This document shows, piece by piece, positions 21,964 to 34,639 of a DNA stretch of 64,000 nt (positions are counted from its first letter, which is position 1; each line of letters begins with the position of its first letter). The translations under genes were made by a program, and so were the position numbers. This DNA is from Epiperipatus broadwayi (lineage: Eukaryota > Onychophora > Udeonychophora > Euonychophora > Peripatidae). The notes under the pieces are model-generated. The model had not been told where the DNA came from and searched no databases. It saw nothing but the letters and a program-made list of their open reading frames with translations. The DNA is taken from NCBI GenBank assembly GCA_028023455.1, contig JAQFVV010000183.1, positions 1,490,001-1,554,000 of the forward strand, read 5' to 3'.

Positions 21964-22440
21964 TCATCATCATCAACCATTATCAATAGACTGCAGGATG
22001 AAGGTCTCTCCAAGTTCAATCCATCTTTTCCGATCTTTAGCTTCTCATCTCCACATCATCCCTGCACATTTTCTTATTTCATCCATCTCACACGTGATCT
22101 CTTTCTGGGTCTTTTACAATCTCTTGGAATCCCGTTTAAGATTTCAATTGTCCATCTATTATCATCTCTTCTGGCAATATGTCCAGCCCAACTCCACTTC
22201 AGTCTTTTAATTTTTTTCAATGAAGTCAGTTACACATGTTTGTTATCTTACTCATATATTGCATTTTTGATCTCTTCTTGTTACTCCCAACATGCACCTC
22301 TTCATGCTTATTTGAGTGGTCTGAAGTCTCTGTATTACTCTTCTATTAAGTGTCCAAGTCTCAGATCCATAAGTAAGAACTGGTAAAACACATTTATTAA
22401 AAACCTTTTTTAAACACATAGGCATATATTTAATATAGTA
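21964..22440 (-). mobile_element. RTE-type LINE fragment, 3' end (5'-truncated)
   Basis: The minus strand encodes the end of an RTE-like reverse transcriptase. The stretch MCLKKVFNKCVLPVLTYGS with ETWTLNRR and MLGVTRRD (22252-22430) is typical of the proteins that automatic pipelines name craniofacial development protein 2-like. It is followed by a decayed C-terminus and a (TGA)n tail (near 21964), the usual RTE 3' end. The frame continuing to 22572 is unrelated flanking DNA. Confidence 0.85.
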
Positions 22441-22674
22441 AATAAAAATAAACAAACTTTTATAATTTGTATTTATGTGATGTGCTCTCTCTGAAATGGC
22501 AAAATAAATCAGCAAAGCAATAGATACTATGATCCTGCCTTGATCTGTTAATAGTCTGCCATTTCTTACCAATTTCTTAACAAATGATTAAATATGACTA
22601 AAACATGTTAATAATGTTTATTAGGCATTTATTAAATGAAAGATTACCCACTTAATGAATAAAATGTCTGCCAT

Positions 22675-22880
22675 GTAATTTTCACTACACCACTTTCACA
22701 CAGAATGGGGACTTATTTTTATCCGCTTTTAACACTTTGTGGTGGAATGTCACCACAAACATTTGACCAACAACATGTGAAAAAAATATGATCCCAAGGT
22801 GCATATTTTGTGATGAACCAGCACTCATTAATTGATCCACTCTACAATCTTTTACACATAGCTTCGTCATTGTTCATTAT
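22675..22880 (-). repeat. Family E repeat, copy 3 (most complete)
   Basis: It begins GTAATTTTCACTACACCACT and runs through ATCCGCTTTTAACACTTTG. It then reaches the block shared with family D (GATGAACCAGCACTCATTAA) and ends near GTCATTGTTCATT. Family D has a different outer end, so E and D are chimeric relatives. Confidence 0.7.
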
Positions 22881-22885
22881 ATATT

Positions 22886-25800
22886 GAAACGGTATTATTT
22901 AGCCATCATCCCATTTCACCTACTAGGTTACATAGTAGTATCTTTTTCCTCAATTCAAACCCATCCCAGTCCATGTATATAAGCATCTAACCATTTATTT
23001 TATATGTAATAGTGTATATTTACATGTATTTGTATAGGTGCACACATCCACCAGCCATATTAACATTCATATGCATATAATGCATATGCATTTATAAATT
23101 TAAACTTTAATAAAATTATATAATTTTAATTAAGTATGTGAACATTGTTATATGTGTGCAATTACCTACATATATATGTGAAAAAAGCCATAATGCAATA
23201 GATTTAAAAGCATTACAACTCTTTTAAATTAATTTAAAATTGCATTATTTTTAGTTTAAAACTCTTTATTTAAAGGCTTTTGTATATAAAATTCAATTCC
23301 TGTAGTAGTCACACACAAATATATATTTAAATGTTTACGAACTTAAACTCTTTTTAAAAAAAGTTATCTGTTTTTATAAAAATTTGTAATTCTGAGAAAA
23401 CCATCTGTAAGTAATTAATCAAACTTGTAATCAAAATTTTTAATGTCTTTTAAAAATAAAAACTTAGAACAAGGAGTCACCTGTTGATCATTATTGTTTC
23501 ACCCAGAAAGGACCAAAGTTTTCATTTTTATGCATTTTTAATTACTAAGAAAACTTTGTAAAAAGTTGTAAACAGGCCACTCAGATTACCAATTTTTCTG
23601 GTATAAATAACTTTAAGCTTTGCTAAGGGGGTTCACTTGTTAAAATTTTACCATGAGAACTTTTGAGTAAGGTCTCTTTTCTTGGGAGAAATTGATCAAT
23701 GCTCAAGTCAGAGTTCAAGCCTTACAGCCTGCCAAAAACATCAGAAACAGATCAGCCCAGCTGAGTATGATGATGATCAACTACAGGAGCCTCAACAAAA
23801 AAGACACAGTAACAAATTTTTCTCACAGAGCTCTTTAAAATTGATTCTCATAAATTTATAAATGAACCTCTAAAACTCTTAAGCTAGCTAATATTATTCA
23901 TGCATGAACTTTTAAATTGTGATAATGTTTTTATAAACTACAACCTAATTTCAATCTGTAAATTATAATTTCTCTTTTAAAATAATACCTGTAAACTTGC
24001 ATATTATAATTTTAAAATATAAAATTCTAAATACTTGTTAATAATAACTTATTCAGTTATTATTCTATCTTTTAATATGCAATCATGCCTTTTTATTTGT
24101 TTTATATATGTTATTTATAATTTATGTTATGCCCAGTTCAGAACGGGGATTGATTTTATGAATAAAGTTTGAGGGGAGAGATGATTAGAGGCTCTCCTAA
24201 TTAAGTAATTTTGCTCTTTAGCACACACACACAATCTCCACTCTGAAAACCTAAATATTTTCATTAAGCTATTATGTTTAGCTTATTATTGTTGTTGTTA
24301 ATATCATTAGGTTTGCAAGTTAATAAAGTAATTAGTTAATAAATGCAAGAATGAGTTATGAAGCATATTATACATATTGCTTAAGTCCCAGATATGCTTT
24401 AGCCCTCTTTTTAGTTATATTATGCACTATGCAGATTGGCTAATAAAATTAGATTATTTTTAAGTATTCCTTTTTAGCATGTTTTAAGAATGCTAATTAT
24501 GAATATGGTAGTTTTGCAGAACAAAACTATAGAATTTGCATACTTTTAAGTTATTCATTAATATTATGTTTAACATGGCGAATGTGTCTTTAGGAAGCAC
24601 ATACATGCATATATGCCTTGCTGTATGCTTTATACAAATGGGCTTCTGGTTTTAATAGTGATTCCATCTCTTTAGTGTGAACAGCTCTTCTTTAGAACTG
24701 GAACATGAGGGTCCAGATTGTTTTTTGTGAACTGCTCCAATCACTGAACTGTGTTCACTTTATTCACAGTGAGTTTACAGTCCACGTGAACTGAGTACTT
24801 GGTACTGCATCCATTGATTAACTACACATTCAAGATGCACACCTCTCTAGTAATATATATATATATGCCATAGTATTTGAAGTTATACTACAAAGCTCCA
24901 GTTCATCCCTCCATAATGTAATATTCAGCATTGATCTGAACTTGTAATCTGATTTGTACATATATAATCTGCATAGAGAGCCGATTGCAGCTCATTTAAG
25001 TGCTATTAAATGACTTTTATTAAATATTAAGATAATAAATCATCATTTTTGCACCGACTTGACTGTCACAAGCCTAATAGGTTGGGCGTAGTAAAATTAA
25101 GGCATGATTAGAACTATAGATTATTAAAATTATAACAAAATCTTAAATTATAGTGCATCAGCTGAGATCCTGTTACTTGCTCATCATTGTTTACACACGT
25201 GTGTGTCCTTTAACTGCTCTGGCCCATCAAGCGAGTAACCCACATGTTTTATTTGATTGGTCAAAATAGTTTTTTTCTTTACTGATGTAAAAACTATAAG
25301 CATGACATCAAGAAAAATATGGGAATTTGATAGATTTCTGATGTAGTTTTTTAAAGATGTCTTCCAGAAAAAAATCTGATGAAATTTGGATTTTTTATAA
25401 ATTTTTTTAATAACCATCACATTAAGTTTTTTTGATCAATTTTGTAATTTTCACGAAGTGATAAAGGCAGAAAATACTCATCGGCATTCAAATATGCTTT
25501 TATTGGAATAAAAGTACTCTGATTCACAAACAAGGCCTTCAATGGAGTCTAAAATTAATCAGAACATCAGGCTCATAAGTATAAAATTTTAATTTTTTGA
25601 ATTATATTTTAATTTTTTTTTAAATATTTGAAAAAAATGATTTAATTTTTATTAATTTTAGTTTGTAGTTGGTGTGTGACTATATAAATTATATATTTAT
25701 TTATGCTCATATAGAATTCATATCTATAGTAATTGTTTAAGTTCTAATCCACTTATTTTATAAAAATAATGATTCTCAAAAAGTTTAATAATGTATTATT

Positions 25801-27237
25801 TATTATTATGTTTATATGGTGTGTTTGTGTTTACAAGTAATGATTTACAAAACTAATAATCAAATGTATAGAAAGATTGCATATGCAGGCAAAGAATCAG
25901 ATTCTGATTCTTGTCTATGCCTTGATACTCATGCTGTGGAGTCACTAGTTTTTCCATATCTTTCATCACATTATTTTCAAGTCTATAGTTAACAAATGGA
26001 CTATATGCAAATAAATTATATATATGTGATATGATAAATATAACAAGATAGCATCACTGGTGCGCATAAAGAATATAAACATCACCGATGTACACAAAAA
26101 ATATAAAATGAAGAGATGAAACTCATTTTATCAGTGATATAGACAGTAGCCTACAATTTCTGGTTTTAGATACACAAGAAGCCAATTGCTATGATGACAA
26201 ATGCATATCTATCCTCTGGAAATTATTTGTTTTGTATCTTTTGTTAGGATAAATCTTTTTTTTATAGACACCTTTGACATTTGGTAATTTTTGGGATACA
26301 AGATAAAAATGAAGAATTCTTATGCAAATACTTTTGGAGATTCTGAAGCTATGGTTTATCTCAGGTAAAACATATATATGGTTTGAAAGATAATTTTGTG
26401 AGGAATACAAAGACATTATTATTGAAGATGTAATTTAAACTTAGTTAATGAAGGATTAGAAATTATGAACAAACAATAAAGTAATAATTATTTCAGATGT
26501 TGAAATTTTTTTTTGTCCTTTTTTTCTAAATGGTTATCATTATTTGTCTTAGACTTATTGTTTTTCTTAGTTTTTTTAGTTTCTATTAATGTAATTCTTT
26601 TTGCTCTAATATAATTAAAACTGAAGTTATTGTGAAAATTGTGTCTCAGGCCAGTTTTTAAAAAAATTCAATATGGCGCTCTAGACCCAAGCAGTTTAAT
26701 ACACTCTTGCTTATTTGATTTATATTAATTAATTAAACTATATTAAATTATAATTACTGTGTTGAGTTTCATTTGTAATCCATCCCAAATCTTAGTTAAA
26801 TCTCTTAATCCCAAATCTTGGTTAAGTTTCATAATATAGTATTAATATATGCATTATCTAGCCAGCCATAGATGTGTGCGTTTGTTTACAGTATATAGTA
26901 ATTTAGTTAATATTACCTGAATCTCTTACTCCACTCTTCGCTACTGCCAGCAAGCAAACTAAGAAATTCCAAGTGTAGCCTCATATATGTCATTCACAGG
27001 GTAGTAAGTCATGGAGTGTTGGTAGAGGAGCTGAGTTGTGATCACATTTGAGGTCTCAACCCCTCAAATTGATCAGCCTTGGTATATATTTGCCGGGGCT
27101 CTGTATTTTGTTGCATAAATGTATAAATATGACCGTTACAATATTGATAGCCAATTATTACAGTTTAATTAATAATTATCAAACTTGTCACCCTCACAAC
27201 ATTGATACAAACCACTTAATGGGAGTGTATTAATGAT
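22886..27237. other. 4.3 kb with no identified gene
   Basis: Long AT-rich stretch. Around 23460-24240 it is somewhat less AT-rich, with a TATAAATA sequence near 23602 and AATAAAG near 24161. That could be an old LTR, but no ends or duplications could be found. Small frames at 25184-25420 and 26189-26416 have no recognisable domains. Confidence 0.4.
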
Positions 27238-27366
27238 TTGGGATCGTACATTTTTTTCACATGACTTTAGTCATATGTTTATGATTTCACTACTCCATAA
27301 AGTGTTAAAAACTGATAGAAGTCAGTTTTGATCTTGTGTGAAAGTAGTATAGTGAAAATTACAGTA
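27238..27366 (+). repeat. Family E repeat, copy 4 (partial)
   Basis: Matches the outer half of family E: TTAGTCATATGTTTATGATT, CTCCATAAAGTGTTAAAAAC and the end AGTGAAAATTACAG. Confidence 0.6.
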
Positions 27367-27883
27367 TATTTAATCCCTGGTCAAATGAATGCCTTTTATA
27401 AATACTTCCATTATGGTTTGTGATTAAAATCTATGTTTAATTTTCCACATATGTAGTCCTTTGTTTGAATAGAGTTTATAGTTAATTTAATTTTATTTAG
27501 CACAATTGTAACTTAAACATTTTTTAAATTAATAAAAATATTGAAGGTATTTTAAATATTAACAGTTTTTTTTATAAAAAACATCCCTATAATTAATTAA
27601 TTATTATAATTAATTAGTAATTAAATTAAAATATATTTACCTGTTTAAAGAGGTTTATTTAAACTTCCTTGTATCAATAATTTCAATATCTGTGGTCAAA
27701 TTGTAATCTTTAGTGTCTTTATAAATATATTAGACCATTAATAAGGTTGAGATTGTTAAAAGGAGGTTGCCTTGACAACAGTTCTAAATTGAATTGTCTA
27801 AGTGTTGTTTGTTTTTTAACCTTACAGGTTCGTCAACTGAAAATTTTCATTCACAGCTTCAAGTTGCGCTAAAACCGTCTATT

Positions 27884-27986
27884 TGTCAAGCATTGGTGGT
27901 CGAGAGGTCAGCGCGACTGCCTTACAAGCAGTTGCCCGGGTTGTGGGTTCACTTCCCGGCCGATGCGGTGACACATGAAAAAAAAA
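27884..27986 (+). mobile_element. tRNA-like SINE-1, copy 4 (best tRNA fold)
   Basis: Acceptor stem GCATTGG/CCGATGC is intact with one G-T pair. The anticodon-arm equivalent is ACTGC-CTTACAA-GCAGT, whose loop would read TAC (Val-like). The A-box region is GGTGGTCGAGAGGTC. The A-tail is 27978-27986 and runs into the duplication. Flanking duplications AAAACCGTCTATT and AAAACCGTCAATT differ by one base. It is a SINE, not a tRNA gene: the same unit recurs at seven other sites. Confidence 0.9.
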
Positions 27987-28000
27987 AAAACCGTCAATTT

Positions 28001-29219
28001 TTACATTATCATAGTAAATTTATAGTCGTTTTAAAATTTAAATGTATCTTTTAATATAAAAAAACCACTTTTTATTTAAACTTTAATGTTAATACATAAA
28101 AAAATATCATTTATGTTATTATAATAATTATTTTACACACTTTTATAAAATTGATACAGTTAAATAAAATGTAACATTTGATTTACATACGTTATAAATT
28201 GGGTTAAGAACAAGAAAGTAAAATGTAATTAATTGTTACATGAATATGTGTGTACACACATTTTCATTTACTTCATCATTATTTAAATAATTTAAGATGA
28301 TAAATAAAATAGCAATTTTTCATTTGACTGTTAATAATTACAAAAATATTAACTTTAATCATTTTTAAAATTGTATTATATGATTTTAATAATTATTCAC
28401 TTTTATTTGACAATAAATAATACTTTATATCCCAACTTTGTTACTTAAATTAAATTATATTGCTTTAAAGTAAACTAACTTAATTTTAATACTACAGAAA
28501 CAGTGTATTTTAAACTATTCCATAAATTATATAATAAGATGTAATTAGCTATTACATAAAATTTAAAATTTAAATGAAAATTGGCTATTACTTTCAACCA
28601 TATAATAATGTAGCAAATAGAAAGCTACTATATATTGTAACAGTATGGGTTCCCTAAGGAAACGTTAAGGCAGTTGCATCTCTCTATAATCAGATTTTGA
28701 GTCTTCACATAGGATGCTGTGAATAAAATGATCTAAATTTAATCCAAAATTGAACCTACTTCAATTTTAATAACTTAATATTAAATATCTAATATAGATA
28801 CAATTTATAATAAATCATTCATCTTCAGTTTTATTAATTTTCCCGTTATGCTCAGATTTCAAACTCAGGGAGAAGTTGCAGTTAACTCTCTTAGGGGGTT
28901 GCCATAACTAATGCAATAACTATATTCTAAATAATCTCAATATATTTTAAAATATATCTCAATTCAAATAGCCAAATACTTTTTGCATTTTAAAAAGTAA
29001 ATTTAATATTATGCATAATATTTTAAATATATTAAAGCAATCAAAATTATTAGAAATGAATTATTTTTGTTTGGTTCTAGGATAAAAATAAATAATAATA
29101 AATAAAAAATGGGCGAAAAGAAGCCTTTTTGGCAACACTTCACATAAATATGAGTTAGATGAAGAATCAATAGAGTCCTCACAGATTCCACCATCATCAA
29201 TCACCAATAAGGAAGAAGA
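28001..29219. other. AT-rich spacer; possible foldback at about 28643-28905
   Basis: TATGGGTTCCCTAAGGAAAC near 28645 is roughly the inverse of CTTAGGGGGTTGCCATA near 28890, which suggests an old foldback. The rest is unremarkable. Confidence 0.35.
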
Positions 29220-29229
29220 TAAAACTGAA

Positions 29230-30010
29230 GATCAAGAGAAGAAAAAATTTTAAGTTTTAAGACAACACAATCATGATTATTTGAAATATGGTTTTATACA
29301 AGAACCTATAACTGAACTTGATCCATGACCATTTTGTGTTGTATGTTCTGTGAGTTTATCCAATGATCCCTTGAAACCATCAAAACTTACTTGACATTTG
29401 CTGACTAAACATCCAGATTTAGCCAATAAGCCAGTCAAATATTTTCAAAGATTGCATGACAATTTACAAAAGCAAATAAATTCTTTTAAAAAACTGACAA
29501 TTCAAGATAAGTCTGTATTAAAATCCTCTTATTTGATAACACTTCAAATAGCTGAACTCAAAAAAACCTCATACAATTGGAAAGGAACTAATTAAACCTT
29601 GCATGTTACAAGAATTGTGAGGAGGTTTTGGGAAATCAAGCTTCTGAAACATAAAGGAAATTCCTATGTCTGTTAGGCCTGTGAATGCAGAATTAAAGAA
29701 TTGGCCAAAGACATTGAAGTTCAGAAATGATCAAAAATCCAACATTTTATGCAATTCAACTTGATGAATCAACTGACATAACAAACAAGGCTATTCTTCT
29801 TTGCAATGTGAGATTTAATTTTGAAGGATATTTAAAAGAAGAATTTCTATGTTCACTCGACTTGCTGGATAGAAAAACTGGACCTGAAATTTTCAATATA
29901 TTGAATGATTATTTTCTGAAACATGAAATACAGAAGTTATGGCCTTCTTGATGGGTTTCAACTTGTAACTCAAGCTTGCCAAAGGAATAGAGAAATGAGT
30001 TTAAATATTT
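29230..30010 (+). pseudogene. ZBED5-like hAT transposase, broken
   Basis: Translated pieces in successive frames follow the order of a ZBED5/Buster-type hAT transposase. First comes a BED zinc finger (FCVVCSVSLSNDPLKPSK, then an H-x4-H pair ending near TKHPDLANKPV, about 29330-29430). Then a helical stretch (29398-29595). Then the start of the RNase H-like catalytic core (FYAIQLDESTDITNKA, about 29735-29785) with the first catalytic Asp, continuing to about 29951. Stops and frame changes occur near 29253, 29324, 29393 and 29595. The sequence ends before the second catalytic Asp and the dimerisation domain; a gypsy-type LTR begins at 30197. Such transposases recognise hAT ends like those of the MITE at 33375. 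Confidence 0.85.
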
Positions 30011-30196
30011 GCAATAAATGAAGCCATATTTTATATTATTGTATATAACAAATTAATCTAAAAAATAATTAATTTCTTAACATTAATAACATGTAGTTAA
30101 ATCTAGATGTATTGAACTGGGTCTGCTAAAAGAGAGATTTATTTCTTTTGGTTTAACTGGGTTTAAATCATTTTATAATAATTTTAAAAAAGCATG

Positions 30197-31510
30197 TGAA
30201 CAGACCAGCCCTTCAAGCAGAGGAGAGAATACCATTGATAGTAGACCATCAACAATGTTCATGGTCATATTGAGCTATGCAAAGCGTATCATGATCACAT
30301 TTTCAGACGATGGCTCATTTTGACTGCTAGATTCAAACCCCTACCATCCAAGCATTTTATTTGTTTTGAGGATCAGTCTCAGGCACAAGCCAATCGTAAG
30401 TTATATAATCAGCATGCTTTAGACAACAGGCACACAATCCAGCACTTAAATGTTTCATGTCTAGCTCATACTCTGTCTCAGGTTTCAGCGTTATTTACTT
30501 TACTCATAAAATAACTCTACACTCATTTACTAGTGATGCAGTGACAAGAGAAAAAAAGAAAATAGACAAAATAACAATTAAAGCAAACATTAATATTTAA
30601 TTATTGATGAACACATATATTTGATACAATATAAAATAATAAATTTTACATAAGAAAATTTTAAATGATTACTTTAGACTATAATTATAATAGTCAGTTA
30701 AATAAAGCTCATTTCATTTCAAATTAAGTGTGTACACAACTATTTAAAAGTATATTTACACAGGTTTTTATTTTGTGTGTAATTCAATGGCTTTGTTTTT
30801 CATTTGGTTTTGCTTTCCAACTGATTGGTCTTTTGTTTCTCCATCAATGGTTTCCAAGATCTTGTCTTCCATTCTTTGGATCAACAATGGAAGAAAGAGA
30901 GAGATTAGTGGCAGCAATGACTCACTAGCATTGGTTCAGGCAAGCACAGTTGATTTGACAGAGGACTGGAGTTTTAACAATGTATATTGCTATTTCGGTG
31001 GTGTCTGCAGTAAAGTGGTCCACAACAGTAATAACTGGCCTGCTTCTGTACTTATAGTTCTCCAAACTTTGACTCTGCATTTTGAATTGTCTGTACTGAT
31101 AGCAATCTGACTGTATAGCAATGTGAACTGTATAGCACAAACTAGACTGATGAATGATCTAGCAGATTGCAGCCCCGACTGAAGAACAATAACCAAGATG
31201 TAACTTTTATAAATTAACTCTCTCATTGTTTTATTTTATCTTGACTTGAATCTGTCTTTTAATTAATTTTACATTTCTTTAATTAATTGACTTTTACATT
31301 TGCCTTAATCTTAATCTGTTCAGACTCATCTACTACTTCAATAAGATAGTGTATGTTGTTGTTTAATTAATACAATTTAATCAGTAATCTAAAGCTTTTA
31401 TAAACAAGTTTTATTTTAATTTTACATACTCTTTTTACTTATAAATAAATAAAAAAGCTTCCTTAACCTATTTAAAAAGGAGAGTTTTAAATCATTCCCT
31501 ACCCTGCCTT
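30197..31510 (-). repeat. Degenerate LTR related to the 8526-10177 LTR (right end approximate)
   Basis: The first about 300 bp aligns with the start of the solo LTR: TGAACAGACC against TGAATAAACC, then GAGAATACCATTGATAG against GAGAATATTATTGATAG, then GCTAGATTCAAACCCCTA (30331) against the same string at 8661. This supports TGAAYARACC as the LTR terminus. Beyond about 30500 the match fades and the right end is not resolved. The frames at 30728-31226 lie inside it and are not genes. Confidence 0.6.
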
Positions 31511-31553
31511 TTTTTTAAAAAAATGAAATAGTTTTATTATATATATATATTTA

Positions 31554-31646
31554 AGTGTCATAGCATCGGCTGGGATGCGAACCCGTAACCTGGGCAACTG
31601 CCTGCAAGTGCAAGGCAGTCACGCTGATCTCTCGACCACCAATGCA
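31554..31646 (-). mobile_element. tRNA-like SINE-1, copy 5
   Basis: Reverse orientation: GTGTCATAGCATCGGC at the start, TCTCGACCACCAATGC at the end. It lies beside an AT microsatellite, and no clear duplication is seen. Confidence 0.8.
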
Positions 31647-31649
31647 AAA

Positions 31650-32150
31650 TGATGCAATATTTTAATTTTTATAAGTTTGCATTTTAAAATCTACTTTAAA
31701 AACATACTATATTTTTCTACTTTCATTTTTAATAACTTAATCATTTATTTTTAAATAAGAAATATGTAACATGAGCTATATATGTGTGCCTTGCAACATA
31801 TATGCTAGTATTACATCATAAAATGCATAAAAATGTAATAAAGGCAATATGGCATAGTAGTAGTACATTCCCATGATCAAAGATTGAATTCAGATTTGGT
31901 GAATCTTAAAAAAAAAAAAAATTAAATAACATACAGGTCTATATTGTTTTTTCAGTCAGATGTCTCAGAGCTAATCTAGCTAACCATCCAATTGTCCTTT
32001 TTAAAAATGTATTTAGCAATTATTAGCTTGAAAGAAGAGATCCCAGTTATAATTTAAATTGAATATATAAATGTTGGTACATCTATTCTACTGTCAAAAT
32101 AAAATATATAACTAAAATGTAATGTAGTCTTCACCGGTGACTGCTTGAGA
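31650..32150. other. No feature recognised
   Basis: AT-rich sequence with an A-run near 31908; no gene or shared repeat. Confidence 0.45.
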
Positions 32151-32159
32151 TAATATAAT

Positions 32160-32870
32160 TCCTACTAGCGCCACTCAGTGTGAGCCGGAGTAATCAATAA
32201 ATGTAGGAAGGTTTGTGCATAAACTCCCTATCTAGTACCTCCTCATTTAATATCCCCAGACTAGTTTTTACCTTGTAGTTGTCATCAGTGAAGAGTCTTG
32301 GATCTGAGAGCACTGCTCCTAGAACTCAGAATCTAATACAACCCTCCAGCAGCCACCTTTTACCTTATTAGCTACATATAAAGCTTTGAGTCCAAAATGA
32401 AAATACAATAGTGTTTCCCATTCATGCTCAGTAGCTTGTATAGTCATATAGATCTGAACTCAGTTCCACATCCATAGGCAAAACTCTCCATACAGTAGCA
32501 TTACTCATTACTAAACAAGCTAATGAGTTTGAATTGGAAACATTATTGTGTTTTCATTTTGGAATCAAAACTTTATACTTAGATAATAAGGTAAAGGGTG
32601 GCTGCTGGAGAAGGGTGTGTTAGATTCTAAGTTTTATGTGCAGTACTCTCAGGTCCAAGGCTCTTCACTGGTGAAATCCACAAGCTAGAAACTAATCTGG
32701 GGATATTGGATGAGTAGGCGCTAGATAGGAATTTTATGAACAACCCTTCCTGCATCCATTGATTACTCTGGCTTGCACTGAGTGGCACTACTGTATGGAG
32801 AGTTTTGCCTCTGTGAAAACAGCTTGTATAAGCATAAAGAATGGTGATCATGTGATGTTTGGTGGATAAT
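32160..32870 (+). mobile_element. Family F foldback, full-length copy (about 710 bp)
   Basis: The left arm (about 32160-32440) is the inverse of the right arm (about 32510-32800), including matching inner ends (CCAAAATGAAAATACAATAG at 32392 against its inverse near 32560). This is the long parent form. The 250-bp copies at 18009 and 20581 keep only the outer arms. The right end continues to GATCATGTGATGTTT as in the other copies. A short possible duplication (ATAATTCC) is weak. The frame 32627-32875 is not a gene. Confidence 0.8.
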
Positions 32871-32888
32871 TCCATGCTTTTTTAAAAT

Positions 32889-32905
32889 ATATATATATAT
32901 ATATT
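32889..32905. repeat. (AT)n microsatellite
   Basis: Short AT run directly downstream of the family F element. Confidence 0.85.
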
Positions 32906-33374
32906 TCAAATACATCATTTAATAATGCAATAATAACTTATAGAAAGACACTAAATAAATAGAAATCTTATATTTAGTTATATGTTTGACGATATCCTTT
33001 CGATCAAAATATATCTAAATGAATTATCCTGCATATTTGATGCAGTGAGTAGACTGGTGACTCTGGAGTTAAATATGAAATTACAGTCACTGACCGTGCT
33101 TGAATTTTTATAAGCTTCTGAGCTACAAACCATTTGATTATTTTTTAATTCAAATTTTATTATTTATTCTTCTTTATTTAATGTTATCATTAGTTTTATG
33201 TGGATTGCTGAATGAATACTCTAAGAACTTCCATTCTCTTGATTTTTTTTTTACAAATGATGTTATAGATTTTAGGATTATCCATCATGTTGTATCATTT
33301 GAAAATATTTAGTTTCATTGTTTATCATTTCTAATATACGGTTATGTTTGACCATTAAAAAGATAAGATTAGCC

Positions 33375-33691
33375 CAGGGGTCCCCAACCCTATGCCCGCG
33401 GGCACCATGGCGCCCGCAGACCATTTTATGTGTGCCCGACGCTATCCAAACGCAATAAAAAATTATTTATCTGATACAAATAAATTTAATTTTTAAAATT
33501 TCTTATAAATTATTGTATTATATTGGAATCAAATGTTAAATTTTTATTTTTGAAATAAATATTTTTTTGTACATTATGTGTATTATTAACAATATCCAAC
33601 TATAAATTTACATTGAAAAAATAAATGGTGCCCGCCACCTGGCGAGTATTATAGAATGTGCTCTTAAGTGCAAAAAGGTTGGGGACCGCTG
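33375..33691. mobile_element. hAT-type MITE with 8-bp target duplication
   Basis: Terminal inverted repeats CAGGGGTCCCCAACC (33375-33389) and GGTTGGGGACCGCTG (33677-33691) differ at one base. They are flanked by a perfect 8-bp duplication, GATTAGCC (33367-33374; 33692-33699). CAGNGGTCCCCAACC is the classic end of hAT elements of the Charlie/Buster type. The 317-bp body is GC-rich at the ends and AT-rich in the middle, with no coding. The broken ZBED5-like transposase at 29230 belongs to the family that could mobilise it. Confidence 0.95.
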
Positions 33692-33699
33692 GATTAGCC

Positions 33700-34600
33700 C
33701 TATAGTTCCATTTAGTTGGCCAGTCATTTACCACCCACTCCTCTCCGTTTTTATTTTAATTCTTTAGTAATGAATATTTTGATCAATATCCATATATTTT
33801 TTTCACCCAGAAAACTGTTCAGGTTTAGCTTGATTCCATAGCTAATGGAATAAAAAAGTTTGAACACAATACGATTCTAATCATCTTTTTCTTTTCGAAT
33901 TAAATATTTTTTAACTTTCACATCCTTGGATATATTAGTATTAAAAACAAATTATCTTATATAGTTATAATAACATTGTTTAAAATTATAATGCAATTTT
34001 CTAATTATTACTATATTTTACATATAGACTTTAAAATATTGTACCTAGAAAACCTTTTCTATTAACACTAATTTACTGAAGTTATACAAAATAGTATTGA
34101 AAAGAGTTAATAGATGGCAGTACATATTAGATTTTAAATTTAATCGTTCTTATGTTAAAGGAAGTAAAAATGAGAAACTTAGAATTGTTGAGATAAAATA
34201 CTAATCTACAAATTTATTAAAGCAATAAGATTGTGTTTTTGCACAGTCAAAAAGTGATAAATATACTATCGACTATGCATCAATAAAAAAAAAGAAATTG
34301 AGACGAGACAGAGAATTAACGTTTTTTTTTTTTTTTTGAATAAGAAAAAGCAAGTTTAAATGATCATAAATTTTTATAAATGTTATATATGTAAAAAAAA
34401 ATGTATGAGGGATGTAAAAAAAATATTGTGATATGTTGGAAAAGAAAATGGTAAATTGCAATATTTTATTATTATGAAAATTGGAATTAAAAAGTTAAGG
34501 AAATGGAATATAAATGTTTGTTGGAATGAAAAAATAGTTAATTAGAATTTACAATATGTATATTTAATTAATATGGATTAATAAGAATATATAAATTAAT
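33700..34600. other. No gene recognised
   Basis: AT-rich. The frame at 34273-34461 is low complexity. Confidence 0.45.
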
Positions 34601-34639
34601 AAAGTAAGAGCAGATATTATAGATGAAAAGATAAAAAAT

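Noticed and set aside
27884-27986. Possible functional tRNA gene (Val-like TAC anticodon loop)
   Set aside because: The unit recurs eight times with A-tails and target duplications, carries mismatches in conserved positions and lacks a pol III T-run at the right place. It is a SINE.
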